NCBI GenBank assembly: GCA_937898545.1
Contig: CALEJV010000005.1
Location: 199,447-263,446 of the forward strand
Source: an uncultured Candidatus Saccharibacteria bacterium
Lineage (GTDB): Bacteria > Patescibacteriota > Saccharimonadia > Saccharimonadales > Saccharimonadaceae
DNA length: 64,000 nt
Direction: 5' to 3'
Numbering within the stretch: the first letter of the stretch is position 1; every line of letters begins with the position of its first letter. Position numbers and translations under genes: made by a program. Of the stretch, positions 41,341 to 50,928 are shown one piece after another. A model generated the notes under the pieces. That model worked only from the letters and a program-made list of their open reading frames with translations. It ran no database searches and was not told the DNA's origin.

Positions 41341-42567
41341 CTACACAGCCATAGAGCGCAGTTGCTGGTGATAGACTGCCGCAAGTAGCGCCGCTTGGAT
41401 GATACCTGCCACCATAAAACACAGCACACTACCCAGCATCGCATAGTGCTGCACCACGCCATACGACACCACTGTGAGCGCGATATTACTCAGCAAAAGT
41501 ATATAAAACTGCCCCTTGAATTCGCGCAGCACAGTGAGGATATTGATATAAATCGACACCAGCGCATTAGCCACCGCTCCCACTACCATGATGAGTAGCT
41601 CGGTGTGATAATCGGTGATGCGCGCATTGAAGATGAGCGTAAGAAGCGGCGCTCCAACCAGCCACGTCGCAATCAGTGTCAGTGCACTAATCCCTAAGAT
41701 GATAAGGATAATTTTGCTCACCAGCGCGTGGAATTCGAGGCGCTTCTGCCGGTGATAGAGCTCCGACAGCTGCACAATATTGGGCTGAATAATGAAGGTA
41801 ATAAACAGTGAGAGTAATGTAATGGGCATGGCCATAATACCAAAATAAGCGATCTCGTGCGTGTGGAATTTGTCAAGAAAATAGCGCGGGATATTAAGCG
41901 AAAACATCGTCAAGAATGTGGTGAGAAACACTGGTGCGCAGCGCCGCATGATCATACCAACATGGCGTAGCTTAGGCACGAGATGATCGATATGGGGCTG
42001 GATAGATTCATACCGCTGTACCTGTTGCCAATCATACAACACAAGCATGAGAGCATTAACCACCACAATTGCCACCACCCCCCACAGCACACTATGCACA
42101 AGCATATCGACGAGCAAAAATGCCACAAAGCCCCCTACCGCCTTAATCGTAAGCGAATAGCCAACGACGTAGAGCTTGTGGTGAATCTGCAGCACGCCAT
42201 AGAGTGCGTCGGCCACTGCCTCCAGCGCCTTGAAGAGCACAAGCGCAATGATGATACTCGACTTAACGACATCATAGTGATTTGCCGCGCAAAACAGCAC
42301 CGCACCAACCATCATCACGATCGACGTCACGAGTTTGACGGCAAGGTAACTGCTACTACTAAACTCTTTGCGCACATCCGACACCTGATAAGTACGCCCA
42401 CCCCACAAACCAATCGCCCAAAACACCACCGAGAGCGACAGCGCAAAGGAAAAAACCCCCGAGTCGGCAATGCCATTCAGCCGCGTAATAAGTAGCAGGA
42501 GCGCTGGCGAGATGGCGCTTTGCAAAAAGGAGCCGATAGAGTTCCAGATATAATTTTTAGATTGCAT
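41341..42567 (-). CDS. Wzx-like polysaccharide flippase
   Basis: A 408-residue membrane protein with about twelve helices, of the MATE/PST superfamily of polysaccharide exporters. It begins NYIWNSIGSFLQSAISPALLL (split) with the early conserved N-terminal pattern, and has a central cytoplasmic loop (QQVQRYESIQPHIDH) and FSLNIPRYFLDKF. It would flip undecaprenyl-linked repeat units to the outside. A -10 TATACT lies ten bases before the ATG. It is divergent from the DUF2142 gene. Confidence 0.88.
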   Translation of the reverse strand: MQSKNYIWNSIGSFLQSAISPALLLLITRLNGIADSGVFSFALSLSVVFWAIGLWGGRTYQVSDVRKEFSSSSYLAVKLVTSIVMMVGAVLFCAANHYDVVKSSIIIALVLFKALEAVADALYGVLQIHHKLYVVGYSLTIKAVGGFVAFLLVDMLVHSVLWGVVAIVVVNALMLVLYDWQQVQRYESIQPHIDHLVPKLRHVGMIMRRCAPVFLTTFLTMFSLNIPRYFLDKFHTHEIAYFGIMAMPITLLSLFITFIIQPNIVQLSELYHRQKRLEFHALVSKIILIILGISALTLIATWLVGAPLLTLIFNARITDYHTELLIMVVGAVANALVSIYINILTVLREFKGQFYILLLSNIALTVVSYGVVQHYAMLGSVLCFMVAGIIQAALLAAVYHQQLRSMAV

Positions 42568-42577
42568 AATCTTATTT

Positions 42578-42583
42578 AGTATA
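42578..42583 (-). promoter_or_regulatory. -10 box of flippase gene
   Basis: TATACT on the minus strand, ten bases before ATG; short leader without Shine-Dalgarno. Confidence 0.45.
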
Positions 42584-42620
42584 CCACTGGTTGATTATTT
42601 CTCGCGATTTAGACCATAAT

Positions 42621-42649
42621 TTGCTCTGTTGTGATTTGTGCTCTATAAT
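42621..42649 (+). promoter_or_regulatory. Promoter of DUF2142 gene
   Basis: -35 TTGCTC (42621-42626), 17-base spacer, -10 TATAAT (42644-42649), ten bases before the ATG at 42660. Confidence 0.6.
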
Positions 42650-42659
42650 CAGGCGTGTT

Positions 42660-44099
42660 ATGAAGAAATATTGGGCATTATTCGAATCATTTATTGCACG
42701 GCCAGAGCGGGTCTTTCTTTCGCTGTGTTTGTTGTTTGGCTTATTGTCGGCGTTTTTTGTGCCGCAGCTGTCGGTGAGTGATGAGAATATGCACTACTTG
42801 CGGGCGTATGCACTGGCAGATGGCCGCTTAGAATCCAAGCGCTGCACCTACCCAGCGGACGTTAATGGCCGGGCATCATCGGTGTATCATGGCAATATTA
42901 GTGCTGATTATTCGCGCCCTATCAACCGCTCAGATCTCAAGACAACAAGCAAATGCAACAGTGCTGTGGGCTACGCACCAATTATGCATGCGCCGCAAAC
43001 GCTTGGTATTTTTATTGCTAATCTCTTCAATGGGTCGACGGGCTTGACGATTCTCTTTGGGCGGATTGCAAACTTACTGTTCTATGCGCTCAGTGTATTT
43101 TTCATTATCAAGTGGGTGCGGATTGGCAAGTGGGTCTTTGCAGTGGTGGGGCTGCTACCACTGATGGTTCATCTCGCTGCCTCGCTCTCGAGCGACGTCA
43201 TGACGAACGTGGCGATATTCCTCATTACCGCCATGACTCTCAACCTCTACACCCAAGAGACGCCGATCCGCCGCAAGCAAGTTGCTAGCCTCTTAGCTAT
43301 AGCGGCGCTGCTGGCATTGACCAAGGCAGTTAATGGTTTGCTGCTCTTCCCGCTTCTGTTTTTGCCAAGGCGGATCTTCGTCTCAAACAGCGAGCTTACA
43401 AAATTGCCATCACTACTCAAGAAGCTCCCCTTCAACCTGCACAAGTGGGCGCTGATCGCGGGCGCTGGCATTGTATCGCTGGCGGCACTGCTCATCTGGC
43501 AAAAGATCTATGATGGTGCGCTTCTTTCATCTGGCGCGGCAGATAATCCGCTGCATCACAACCCACTTGGCTTTATCCGCATCCTCTTTAATACCTATAT
43601 CAATCCAAACATTGGCTACACCGACATCGTGGTACGTGGGAGTGTGGGTGACTTCTCAAGCTTCAAATATCACCTGCCGCTCTTTGTTTTGATTCCACTC
43701 TTTCTACTGGTCTTTCTTGCACTCATCAAGCGTGATAAGACTGAGGAGCAAGCACTAGCACCAGCCGCTGGTCGATTAGCCGTGGCCAACCTTACCACTG
43801 TTGCCGTCTTCATTGCGGCAGTTTCGTACGCTATGTACACCGCCTGGGCGCTGCTCCCGATTCGCTTTGGTGCTGGTGCATACTATGCCGATGGAGTGCA
43901 GGGGCGTTACTTTACGGCACTACTCGTGCTCCTCATCCCCTGTGGAGTGTGGCTACGCAAGTATGTTTGGTTCCATACTGCCTCGGCTAAGGTGTTTCAC
44001 GCCCTTATATTCTTTGGCTGCGGGGCAATTTTGCTATACTATACCTTTGGCACCTATTGGGCCTATCACGCGCCGATACCGGTACCACCAGTGGCATAA
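42660..44099 (+). CDS. DUF2142 membrane protein
   Basis: A 479-residue polytopic protein with about nine to ten helices. The first extracytoplasmic loop carries SVSDENMHYLRAYALADGRL, close to the DUF2142 hallmark (PDEPAHFYRAY). Members are GT-C-like proteins found in cell-surface polysaccharide loci and may be lipid-linked-sugar glycosyltransferases. The Asp-Glu pair in that loop fits a catalytic role. Start at 42660 after the -10 TATAAT; the open frame upstream is not conserved. Confidence 0.82.
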   Translation: MKKYWALFESFIARPERVFLSLCLLFGLLSAFFVPQLSVSDENMHYLRAYALADGRLESKRCTYPADVNGRASSVYHGNISADYSRPINRSDLKTTSKCNSAVGYAPIMHAPQTLGIFIANLFNGSTGLTILFGRIANLLFYALSVFFIIKWVRIGKWVFAVVGLLPLMVHLAASLSSDVMTNVAIFLITAMTLNLYTQETPIRRKQVASLLAIAALLALTKAVNGLLLFPLLFLPRRIFVSNSELTKLPSLLKKLPFNLHKWALIAGAGIVSLAALLIWQKIYDGALLSSGAADNPLHHNPLGFIRILFNTYINPNIGYTDIVVRGSVGDFSSFKYHLPLFVLIPLFLLVFLALIKRDKTEEQALAPAAGRLAVANLTTVAVFIAAVSYAMYTAWALLPIRFGAGAYYADGVQGRYFTALLVLLIPCGVWLRKYVWFHTASAKVFHALIFFGCGAILLYYTFGTYWAYHAPIPVPPVA

Positions 44100-44333
44100 A
44101 AAGATCTACCTCGACATATCTTCGTTTCTTAGTTTGCACTTCATCTCATGAGTGCGTATAAAGAACTGTTACTATCTTGCTTCCACACCAGAGATTTTGT
44201 TCTTGAAAATATCGACCCTGTCACACTACAGAAAATACACAATTATGCAAGGGGCTTCAAAAATTCTTTTTTCACCTTCCCCTTTCATTACGCTTATGCT
44301 ATAGTGACATGGAACACTAATAGCACAAGCATT

Positions 44334-44909
44334 ATGAAATTATTACGTACTCTATCCAAAAAACGTCTCACGCTCATCATTAGTATTGGCCTTGCACTCG
44401 TCGTCGCTGGTGGTTATGGTGCCTATATCGCAACGCGTCCTGCTCCACTGCCAACCCTGTCGGATGAGCCAACACCAGCCCAAAAACAAACACAGCACAA
44501 GACCGATGCCACCACGAAAGAATCATTTTTAGACAATAACACAGACCATAATACGACCAATACCAAAGATACTTCGCAGCAGCGCACCACCCAGGCTCAG
44601 CCCGCGCCAGTTCCAACGTCAGTGAAGCATATTGAGCTCTCTGCTGAGCAGTCAGGCGAGACGGTCGTCGTGACTACTAAGCTGAGAGAACAAGGCTTTT
44701 CCTCCGGTCAGTGTGTGCTGACGGTCACCAGTGGCGGGCAGCGCTCCGAGCAGCACGCCGCCATCATCTACCAGCCAGAATACTCCACCTGTGCTGGCTT
44801 CTCTGTGCCCGCCCGATCATTACCCAAAGGTACGTGGCATATCTCTCTCGCTGTCACGCCGCTTAATGGCAAGACACTCACGAAGACACTTGATAAGGAG
44901 ATTCGCTAG
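44334..44909 (+). CDS. Membrane-anchored extracellular protein, unknown
   Basis: About 191 residues: a basic start (SKKR), one transmembrane helix (about 12-33), a long Thr/Gln/Asn/Asp-rich linker (about 40-100), then a small beta-rich domain (about 105-190) with two cysteines (GQCVLTV, YSTCAG) that could form a disulfide. No family recognised. The stop is directly followed by the ChW-repeat gene, which starts at the next base, so they are co-translated and may act together at the cell surface. Start at 44334 is the last ATG before the helix; a TATAGT lies 28 bases upstream. Confidence 0.65.
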   Translation: MKLLRTLSKKRLTLIISIGLALVVAGGYGAYIATRPAPLPTLSDEPTPAQKQTQHKTDATTKESFLDNNTDHNTTNTKDTSQQRTTQAQPAPVPTSVKHIELSAEQSGETVVVTTKLREQGFSSGQCVLTVTSGGQRSEQHAAIIYQPEYSTCAGFSVPARSLPKGTWHISLAVTPLNGKTLTKTLDKEIR

Positions 44910-47216
44910 ATGATGGCTCAGTCATACTTCACTAGTCACTCCTTTTTGGCACGCTGGCGGTATATCCTGGCAGGTGTGTTGTGTGTGAGTTTATTTGCTG
45001 CGACTATCTTATCCCGCCCAGCCCAAGCAGTGACGGCGGCTGATTGGCGAGCAGGCAATATCGTTGATGATTTGCTCTTTACTAATAGCGAAGATATGTC
45101 AGTGGCAGATATTCAGGCGTTTCTCAACAGCCTCAACCCACAATGCGACACCTATGGCCGGCAACCCGCTACTGAACACGGCCGGCGCGATATCAGCCGA
45201 GCACAGTATGCCGCCGCTCGAGGTTGGCATGGGCCACCATATGTCTGCCTCAAGGACTATTATGAAGTGCCTAAATACACACCAGGTAATTACATCCCTG
45301 CCAATAACTTCGGTGGAGCGATCCCGGCTGGAGCGGTCAGCGCTGCGCAGATTATCTATGATGCTGCCAAGCAGAATAATCTTAATCCCAAAGTCCTGCT
45401 GGTGAAGATCGCCACCGAGTCGGCTGGCCCGCTCACTTCTGACACTTGGCCCCTCCAAAACCAATACACCTATGCCATGGGCTCACACTGCCCCGATAGC
45501 GGCCCAGGTGGCAGTGCCAATTGCGATCGCAATTATGCTGGCTTCTCGATGCAAGTTGCCTCAGGAGCACAGCTCATCCGCTGGTATCTGGATAGCATGC
45601 AGCAACCGTGGTGGTCGTACAAAAAGCCGTTTGCGACCAATCGCATCCTGTGGAATGTGGTGCAGCGAGGCTGCGGCGCTGGCGATGTGTATATCGAGAG
45701 CAAGGCCACAGCGGCACTCTACACCTACACACCCTACCAACCCAATCAAGCAGCCCTGGCCAATATGTATGGCTTAGGCGATCATTGCAGCGCCTATGGC
45801 AACCGCAACTTTTGGCGCGTGTGGAATGACTGGTTTGGCTCGACCCAGCATAGTCGGCCACTGATTAGCTTCCGATCACACAGCAGCTACATCGGCTGGA
45901 CGGGGGTAATTCATAACCGTGGCATTACGGGTATCACCGGCCAAAGCAAGGCAATGCAAGCTCTCACGATCGATGGTGAGGTAAGTTATACTTCATACAG
46001 CAACGAGCGCGGTTGGCAACCCACTGTGCAGGGTAGTATGCAATCGGGCACAACAGGGCTTGGCCGGCCAATCACTGCCGTCAAGATCCAGCCAACTGGT
46101 ACTCTCGCCCAGGCGTACGACATCTACTATCGCGCCCACGTGAGCTACATTGGCTGGATGGGTTGGGCTAAGAATGGTGAAGTAGCTGGTGTAACTGGCG
46201 GAGCTAACAACGCTATCGAAGCGGTCGAAATAAAGCTGGTACGCAAAGGAACACCCGCGCCTGAATCATCCGGGGTAGCGTATAAAAATATCGCGGCACA
46301 TGGCGATCCATCACCCCTCAAGCTCTCACTCAGCTCACACGTGGGCATGGTGGGCTGGCAGCCAGAAGTGCGCGATGAGATGATGAGCGGCACCACTGGC
46401 CAAAGCCGCCGCATCGAAGCCATCAAAGCATCGCTCCACAACACAACGGGCCTGCCAGGCAACATCCAATATTCATCACACGTTAGCTACGTCGGCTGGC
46501 AAGATTGGAAGCAAGCGGGCGACGTATCCGGCACCACAGGGCAGTTCCGCTCCATTGAGGCAGTCCGCTTCTTACTCACTGGCAAACTTGCCACTGCATA
46601 CGACATCTGGTACCGAGGTTACTCGCAATACGTCGGCTGGATGGGTTGGGCCAAGAATGGCCAACCAGCTGGTTCAACTGGTGCCTACCGACAGCTCGAA
46701 GCACTAGAGGTGCGCCTTGTGCCGAAGCATACACTCAGCTTGCCCGGCGGTGCCTTTTATAACCCAACCAATACTGCTGTGCCCGATCTCTACCAACTGA
46801 GCTACGCTGCCCACGTAGGCTACATCGGCTGGATGCCCGATGTATCGCACCCTATCATGGCTGGCACTACTGGAAAATCACGCTACCTCGAGGCAATCCG
46901 CCTTGGCAAAGCCGTATCGCTGCGCGATGGTTCACCCATTACCGTCCAGTGCGAAGCAAAAACTGCTGGCCAGTGGCTCCCATCAGTCACTCTCTCATCA
47001 TCACAGCCTTGTGGCACGACTGGTCAGAGCAAAGCGCTCGAAGCCCTCAAGCTTAGCCTCAGTCCCGCCGACGCCGCTCGCTACGATATTTATTACAACA
47101 CTCACCTCTCCTGGGTAGGTTGGCAGGGCTGGAAAAAGAACGGCGAGGTTGCCGGCGACCGACCCGGTTCGCATATCGAAGCAGTGATGATGAAGCTGGT
47201 GGAGAAGAGTAACTAG
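44910..47216 (+). CDS. Secreted ChW-repeat protein with lysozyme-like domain
   Basis: A 768-residue exported protein. A signal peptide (about 1-41, ending RPAQA) is followed by a region of about 270 residues with a glucosaminidase/transglycosylase-like signature: AAKQNNLNPKVLLVKIATES (candidate catalytic Glu), MGSHCPDSG, GFSMQVASGAQLIRWYL. Nine ChW (clostridial hydrophobic W, PF07538) repeats fill residues about 310-768, each with the core SHVSYVGW - 10-15 residues - AGTTG - IEA. ChW repeats bind cell surfaces and occur in adhesins and hydrolases. In a surface-attached symbiont this is a candidate host-contact protein (inference). No sortase motif is seen. Confidence 0.9.
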   Translation: MMAQSYFTSHSFLARWRYILAGVLCVSLFAATILSRPAQAVTAADWRAGNIVDDLLFTNSEDMSVADIQAFLNSLNPQCDTYGRQPATEHGRRDISRAQYAAARGWHGPPYVCLKDYYEVPKYTPGNYIPANNFGGAIPAGAVSAAQIIYDAAKQNNLNPKVLLVKIATESAGPLTSDTWPLQNQYTYAMGSHCPDSGPGGSANCDRNYAGFSMQVASGAQLIRWYLDSMQQPWWSYKKPFATNRILWNVVQRGCGAGDVYIESKATAALYTYTPYQPNQAALANMYGLGDHCSAYGNRNFWRVWNDWFGSTQHSRPLISFRSHSSYIGWTGVIHNRGITGITGQSKAMQALTIDGEVSYTSYSNERGWQPTVQGSMQSGTTGLGRPITAVKIQPTGTLAQAYDIYYRAHVSYIGWMGWAKNGEVAGVTGGANNAIEAVEIKLVRKGTPAPESSGVAYKNIAAHGDPSPLKLSLSSHVGMVGWQPEVRDEMMSGTTGQSRRIEAIKASLHNTTGLPGNIQYSSHVSYVGWQDWKQAGDVSGTTGQFRSIEAVRFLLTGKLATAYDIWYRGYSQYVGWMGWAKNGQPAGSTGAYRQLEALEVRLVPKHTLSLPGGAFYNPTNTAVPDLYQLSYAAHVGYIGWMPDVSHPIMAGTTGKSRYLEAIRLGKAVSLRDGSPITVQCEAKTAGQWLPSVTLSSSQPCGTTGQSKALEALKLSLSPADAARYDIYYNTHLSWVGWQGWKKNGEVAGDRPGSHIEAVMMKLVEKSN

Positions 47217-47234
47217 TAACTACTAGATGTACAA

Positions 47235-47266
47235 AACAATCCTCCCACATCTGTGAGAGGATTGTT
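47235..47266. terminator. Bidirectional terminator hairpin
   Basis: AACAATCCTC / GAGGATTGTT stem around an inner CACA/TGTG pair, followed by a T-rich tail. It separates the convergent ChW and tandem-glycosyltransferase genes. Confidence 0.75.
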
Positions 47267-47293
47267 TGTATATATCACAGCAAGGCAACAGCT

Positions 47294-49510
47294 TTACTCG
47301 TAAATCGCCGCCACTTTCTCCTCAATATTCTTCCATTGATAGTCGTTGGCTGTTTGGCGGCCACCAGCGATGAGTTTGTCACGCAGTGCTTTGTCTGCTA
47401 CCAGGCGCTCCACCGCCGCGACACCAGCCGCTATATCACCCTGTTGGTAGAGGAGGCAGTTCTCACCATCCTTGAGGTATTCCACATTGCCACCATTGGG
47501 CACTACCACTGAGAGGCCACCAGTTGCCATCATCTCAAGTGGTGGGTAGGAGAAGCTCTCGAGGATGCTTGTTTTGATGAGAATGTCACAGCTAGCGTAT
47601 ACTTCGCCGACCTTCTCAGGCGCAATGCGATTGTAGAATGTATCGACGCGGTACCAGTCCTTAGGCTCTTTGCGGTACGATAAGTATGAAATTTCATACT
47701 TCGCAGGGTCAAGTTGGTTGATAATACGGAAGGCTTCGTCGGTATTCTTGTACTCACTCTTGCTATCGCCCTCAACGAGGATTTTTATCTTGCGACCACT
47801 GTCAAAGTCGCGCTCACGGTATGGATAGTACTCGATATCGATGCCGTTCGAGACATACTTCGCATCCTTGCCAAACATATCTTTAAGCCACTTCTGGCAC
47901 CAGAGCGACATTGTTACGTAGCGCACACCCGACTGGTCACAGTATGATGCGTTCGCCGCGAAGCGTGGGCCACCCGTGCCGGGGATATAAAAATCAGTCT
48001 CGAAGTTCTGAACAAAGTAGAGCCGATTGCGTACATTGGGGTGCTTTTTGATAATCTCTACCGTCGACCACAGCGTCGCCACTTGTGTGTCAAAGAAGGC
48101 CTCTATCTTCGTCTTATGCGCTGTAATAACATTAAAACCTGGCAATTCAGAGCGGTATTGGTAGGTCTTTTTGGCCTGCTTAAGGGCATGCTTACTCACT
48201 GAATCGATCAGCGTTACATCCCAGCCCGCCTTGCGCAGAATATCGGCATGTTTGACGGCAACGATCACCCCACCCGAGATATCCGTCGAAGGCAAGACAA
48301 AGCCAATATTGCGCGCCAAGCGCTCCCGTATAAACGATGCAAGCGTGTAGCCAGTGTAGACCGTCGAATAATCATTGGTGGCAATCTTGTGTGCATTTTC
48401 ACCCAGCTGGGTGCGCAGTGCTTTGTTGGTAATAAGGCGATCGAGCGCTGTGTACCAATCGTTATCCGCGCCAACCAAGAGGCCCGTCTCGCCGTCCTTG
48501 ACCTGCTCGGCAAAGGCCCCTACCCGGCTCGCCACCGTTGGCACCTTGACGAGACCGGCCTCGAGCCATTTGTTCTCAGACTTCGCCCGGTTAAAGATCG
48601 TATCGACCAGTGGTGCAAGAATAATATCGCAGTCCACCATCACCTTAGGTAGTTCACGCCAATCGACAAAGCCCGAGGTCATCACCCGCTCTTTATACGG
48701 CTCAAGTGCGGCCGGCACATCGAGAATCCCGGCTATCTTGAGGTGGAGCTGTGGATATGCATCGAACAGCCGAATCAAGTCTGGGATGACTAGCTCGAAG
48801 TCCTCGTTGTGCGTAATACTCCCACTAAAGTACCCGATGATAATTCTGTCTACATCCTTGGCAATCTTCCCTTCAGCCAAATCTTCCAGCGCAATATTAG
48901 ACGTCTTGATCATCTCATCAGAGGCAGCATTACGGTTAATCAGGACATCACCAGTGGTGTACTTTTGCAGTTCATCACGCAGTTGCGTTGTAGTCGTCAC
49001 AACGTGGTCGCAGAGCTTAAGCGTTTCACGCATACGGTTCACCCCATCGTCGTAGAGCTGCTTATCGGCCTGGTTCATCTGCTGGACGTATTTGATACCG
49101 TCGGTGTACGTTTGATCGATGACAAGATCGTCGATATCGAAGAAGCAGGTCTTGTTGAAGAACTTTGCTTGCTTGATAAACTCCCGTACTGTCTCCGTCA
49201 CTGGGCAGCGGAAGAATACGAAGCCACGATAGTACTTGAGGTCATCCAGCGAGAGTCGATCATAAAACACACTCTCCACCGTTAACCCCTGCGACATCAA
49301 CTGCTCCATTTGGTGTGCCACGCGGTAGCGCTCGGGATGCGGCAAGGTGCAACCGTTGATAAAGAGGATATCCTTGTAATACTTCTGTTTGCGCTCGGGG
49401 AATTTGCGATAGTAGGCATACTTCGTAGCACGCTTACCAAAGCCAATCATTCCATCGTCTTTGATAATCTTCATGCTTTTCTTGGCGGCTTTGTGTACTT
49501 TACCGATCAT
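47294..49510 (-). CDS. Tandem (double-domain) family 4 glycosyltransferase
   Basis: 738 residues containing two GT-B units in a row. Unit 1 (about 40-390) has RVAHQMEQLMSQG, a donor site SENKWLEAGLVKVPTVAS and GETGLLV; unit 2 (about 395-738) has STDISGGVIVAVKHADIL, a donor site ILESFSYPPLEMMATGG with the EX7E pair and GENCLLY. It may add two sugars in sequence. The ATG overlaps the upstream GT2 stop by four bases and follows AGGAGG. It is the last gene of the export run wzm - wzt - GT2 - this gene. Confidence 0.9.
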   Translation of the reverse strand: MIGKVHKAAKKSMKIIKDDGMIGFGKRATKYAYYRKFPERKQKYYKDILFINGCTLPHPERYRVAHQMEQLMSQGLTVESVFYDRLSLDDLKYYRGFVFFRCPVTETVREFIKQAKFFNKTCFFDIDDLVIDQTYTDGIKYVQQMNQADKQLYDDGVNRMRETLKLCDHVVTTTTQLRDELQKYTTGDVLINRNAASDEMIKTSNIALEDLAEGKIAKDVDRIIIGYFSGSITHNEDFELVIPDLIRLFDAYPQLHLKIAGILDVPAALEPYKERVMTSGFVDWRELPKVMVDCDIILAPLVDTIFNRAKSENKWLEAGLVKVPTVASRVGAFAEQVKDGETGLLVGADNDWYTALDRLITNKALRTQLGENAHKIATNDYSTVYTGYTLASFIRERLARNIGFVLPSTDISGGVIVAVKHADILRKAGWDVTLIDSVSKHALKQAKKTYQYRSELPGFNVITAHKTKIEAFFDTQVATLWSTVEIIKKHPNVRNRLYFVQNFETDFYIPGTGGPRFAANASYCDQSGVRYVTMSLWCQKWLKDMFGKDAKYVSNGIDIEYYPYRERDFDSGRKIKILVEGDSKSEYKNTDEAFRIINQLDPAKYEISYLSYRKEPKDWYRVDTFYNRIAPEKVGEVYASCDILIKTSILESFSYPPLEMMATGGLSVVVPNGGNVEYLKDGENCLLYQQGDIAAGVAAVERLVADKALRDKLIAGGRQTANDYQWKNIEEKVAAIYE

Positions 49511-50922
49511 ACGTCCTCCTCTGGCGTTACGTGCGGGTTATATAGTGTGTTGTATCCTTTACCACAGAGTGCAGCAGTTATCTGAGCACTGGTAAGCGGT
49601 GTATCTGGCGCAAGAGCGGCAAGTTTGGTACGCGCCACTACCACTGTTGGTGCGTCGATAGTACCAAGATTATAGCGGGCTGTCAAGTAGATATGTTTGG
49701 TAAATGAGCGCCGACTGAGCTGCTGAAGCAGACCTACCACCGATGGCTGCAAAATCGACGACAAATTTGCAATCACCTGCTGCTCATCGGCAATCCGTGG
49801 CGCCACCGCACCAATCATTGGGCGAGCGGCATCGGCAGCGAGGTGCTGCAGCGTGGCAGCAGGCAGTGCATTATACTGCGTCAGGCATATCATCTCGGCA
49901 GTGGTTGTCTCAAGCAACCGACCAACAGTGGTCGACTCATCAAACGACGCGGTGTCAGTGCTATATGCTTGGCCTAAGCTATAGCTCATCTGCCACTGAG
50001 CGCCATACTGCGGGTCACGCTCTACCTGAGTCTGCACCTGACGAGCGGCGCTATCCGCCTCGAGAGCGCGGCGCTGCGCATCGATGACGTAAGGCTTAGC
50101 ATCAAGGTCTTTCGCTGTAGAGGCTTGGTGAACACGCCAATAATAGAGGACCTGCGGTACATGGGCAATCTGCTCGGGCTGCAAAGCCCGTGTTAGGCGC
50201 AAGAACAGCTCCCAATCTTGCGTGCCATTATATGCTCCATCTTCACCGCCGACCTCTGTGAGTAACTGGCGCGACATGACGGCAAAGTGTGTAATGTAAT
50301 TCACTGCGCGCAAAAAATCTTCGTTCCAGTCGGGCTTAAAGAACGGCTGATACGGCCGGCCATGTTCATCCATCTTCGTCTCATCGGTGTAGACAAACTG
50401 CGCGCCAGTACGGTCGATTGCGGCCGCGACCCACAGAAGTGCATCAGGGTGGAGCGTATCATCATGGTCAAGCAGCGCAATGTATTCACCCGTAGCCTGT
50501 GCGATGCCATAGTTGGTTGCACCAGCAATGTGACGGTTCTTATCCAAAAAGAATGGCTTGAGCTGCGGTGTATCCTCGGCTAGGTCGCGAATCGCCTGAC
50601 GGGTAGTCTCGTTAGTCGAGGCATCATCAACGAGGATGAGTTCCCAGTGCGGGTACGACTGCGCCGCCACCGACTGTACCATCTCTCGCAGGAACGGAAT
50701 TGGCGTATTATACGTCGGTACAATGATGGAGATACGCGGCTGCTGAGCAAGCAAACTAAGCGCTGGTGGCTGCTCAGTGTGCTGACGTTGCCATGCATCG
50801 TAGATGCGACGCTGGCGAGCATCAAGATAGACTCGATACGGCGCTAGGAGGTAACGTACCGCGCGGTGGAGATGGCGATTGGCTTTGATAAGGTGCGTCA
50901 AACGATGTAATATATACGACAT
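49507..50922 (-). CDS. Family 2 glycosyltransferase
   Basis: 471 residues. A 65-residue basic N-terminus precedes a GT-A domain: ISIIVPTYNTPIPFL, ELILVDDASTNETT, the IALLDHDDTLHPDALL segment with an HDD-type metal motif, and GGEDGAYNGTQDWELFLR. This resembles O-antigen biosynthesis rhamnosyl- and galactosyltransferases of the WsaE/RfbF type. The C-terminal 200 residues are less conserved. It starts six bases after wzt behind GGAGAA. Confidence 0.9.
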   Translation of the reverse strand: MSYILHRLTHLIKANRHLHRAVRYLLAPYRVYLDARQRRIYDAWQRQHTEQPPALSLLAQQPRISIIVPTYNTPIPFLREMVQSVAAQSYPHWELILVDDASTNETTRQAIRDLAEDTPQLKPFFLDKNRHIAGATNYGIAQATGEYIALLDHDDTLHPDALLWVAAAIDRTGAQFVYTDETKMDEHGRPYQPFFKPDWNEDFLRAVNYITHFAVMSRQLLTEVGGEDGAYNGTQDWELFLRLTRALQPEQIAHVPQVLYYWRVHQASTAKDLDAKPYVIDAQRRALEADSAARQVQTQVERDPQYGAQWQMSYSLGQAYSTDTASFDESTTVGRLLETTTAEMICLTQYNALPAATLQHLAADAARPMIGAVAPRIADEQQVIANLSSILQPSVVGLLQQLSRRSFTKHIYLTARYNLGTIDAPTVVVARTKLAALAPDTPLTSAQITAALCGKGYNTLYNPHVTPEEDV

Positions 50923-50928
50923 TTCTCC

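Noticed and set aside
45850..47210. Repeats in the ChW protein considered as a DNA tandem repeat or CRISPR-like array
   Set aside because: Similarity is at protein level with diverged codons and spacing; it is a repeat-domain protein.
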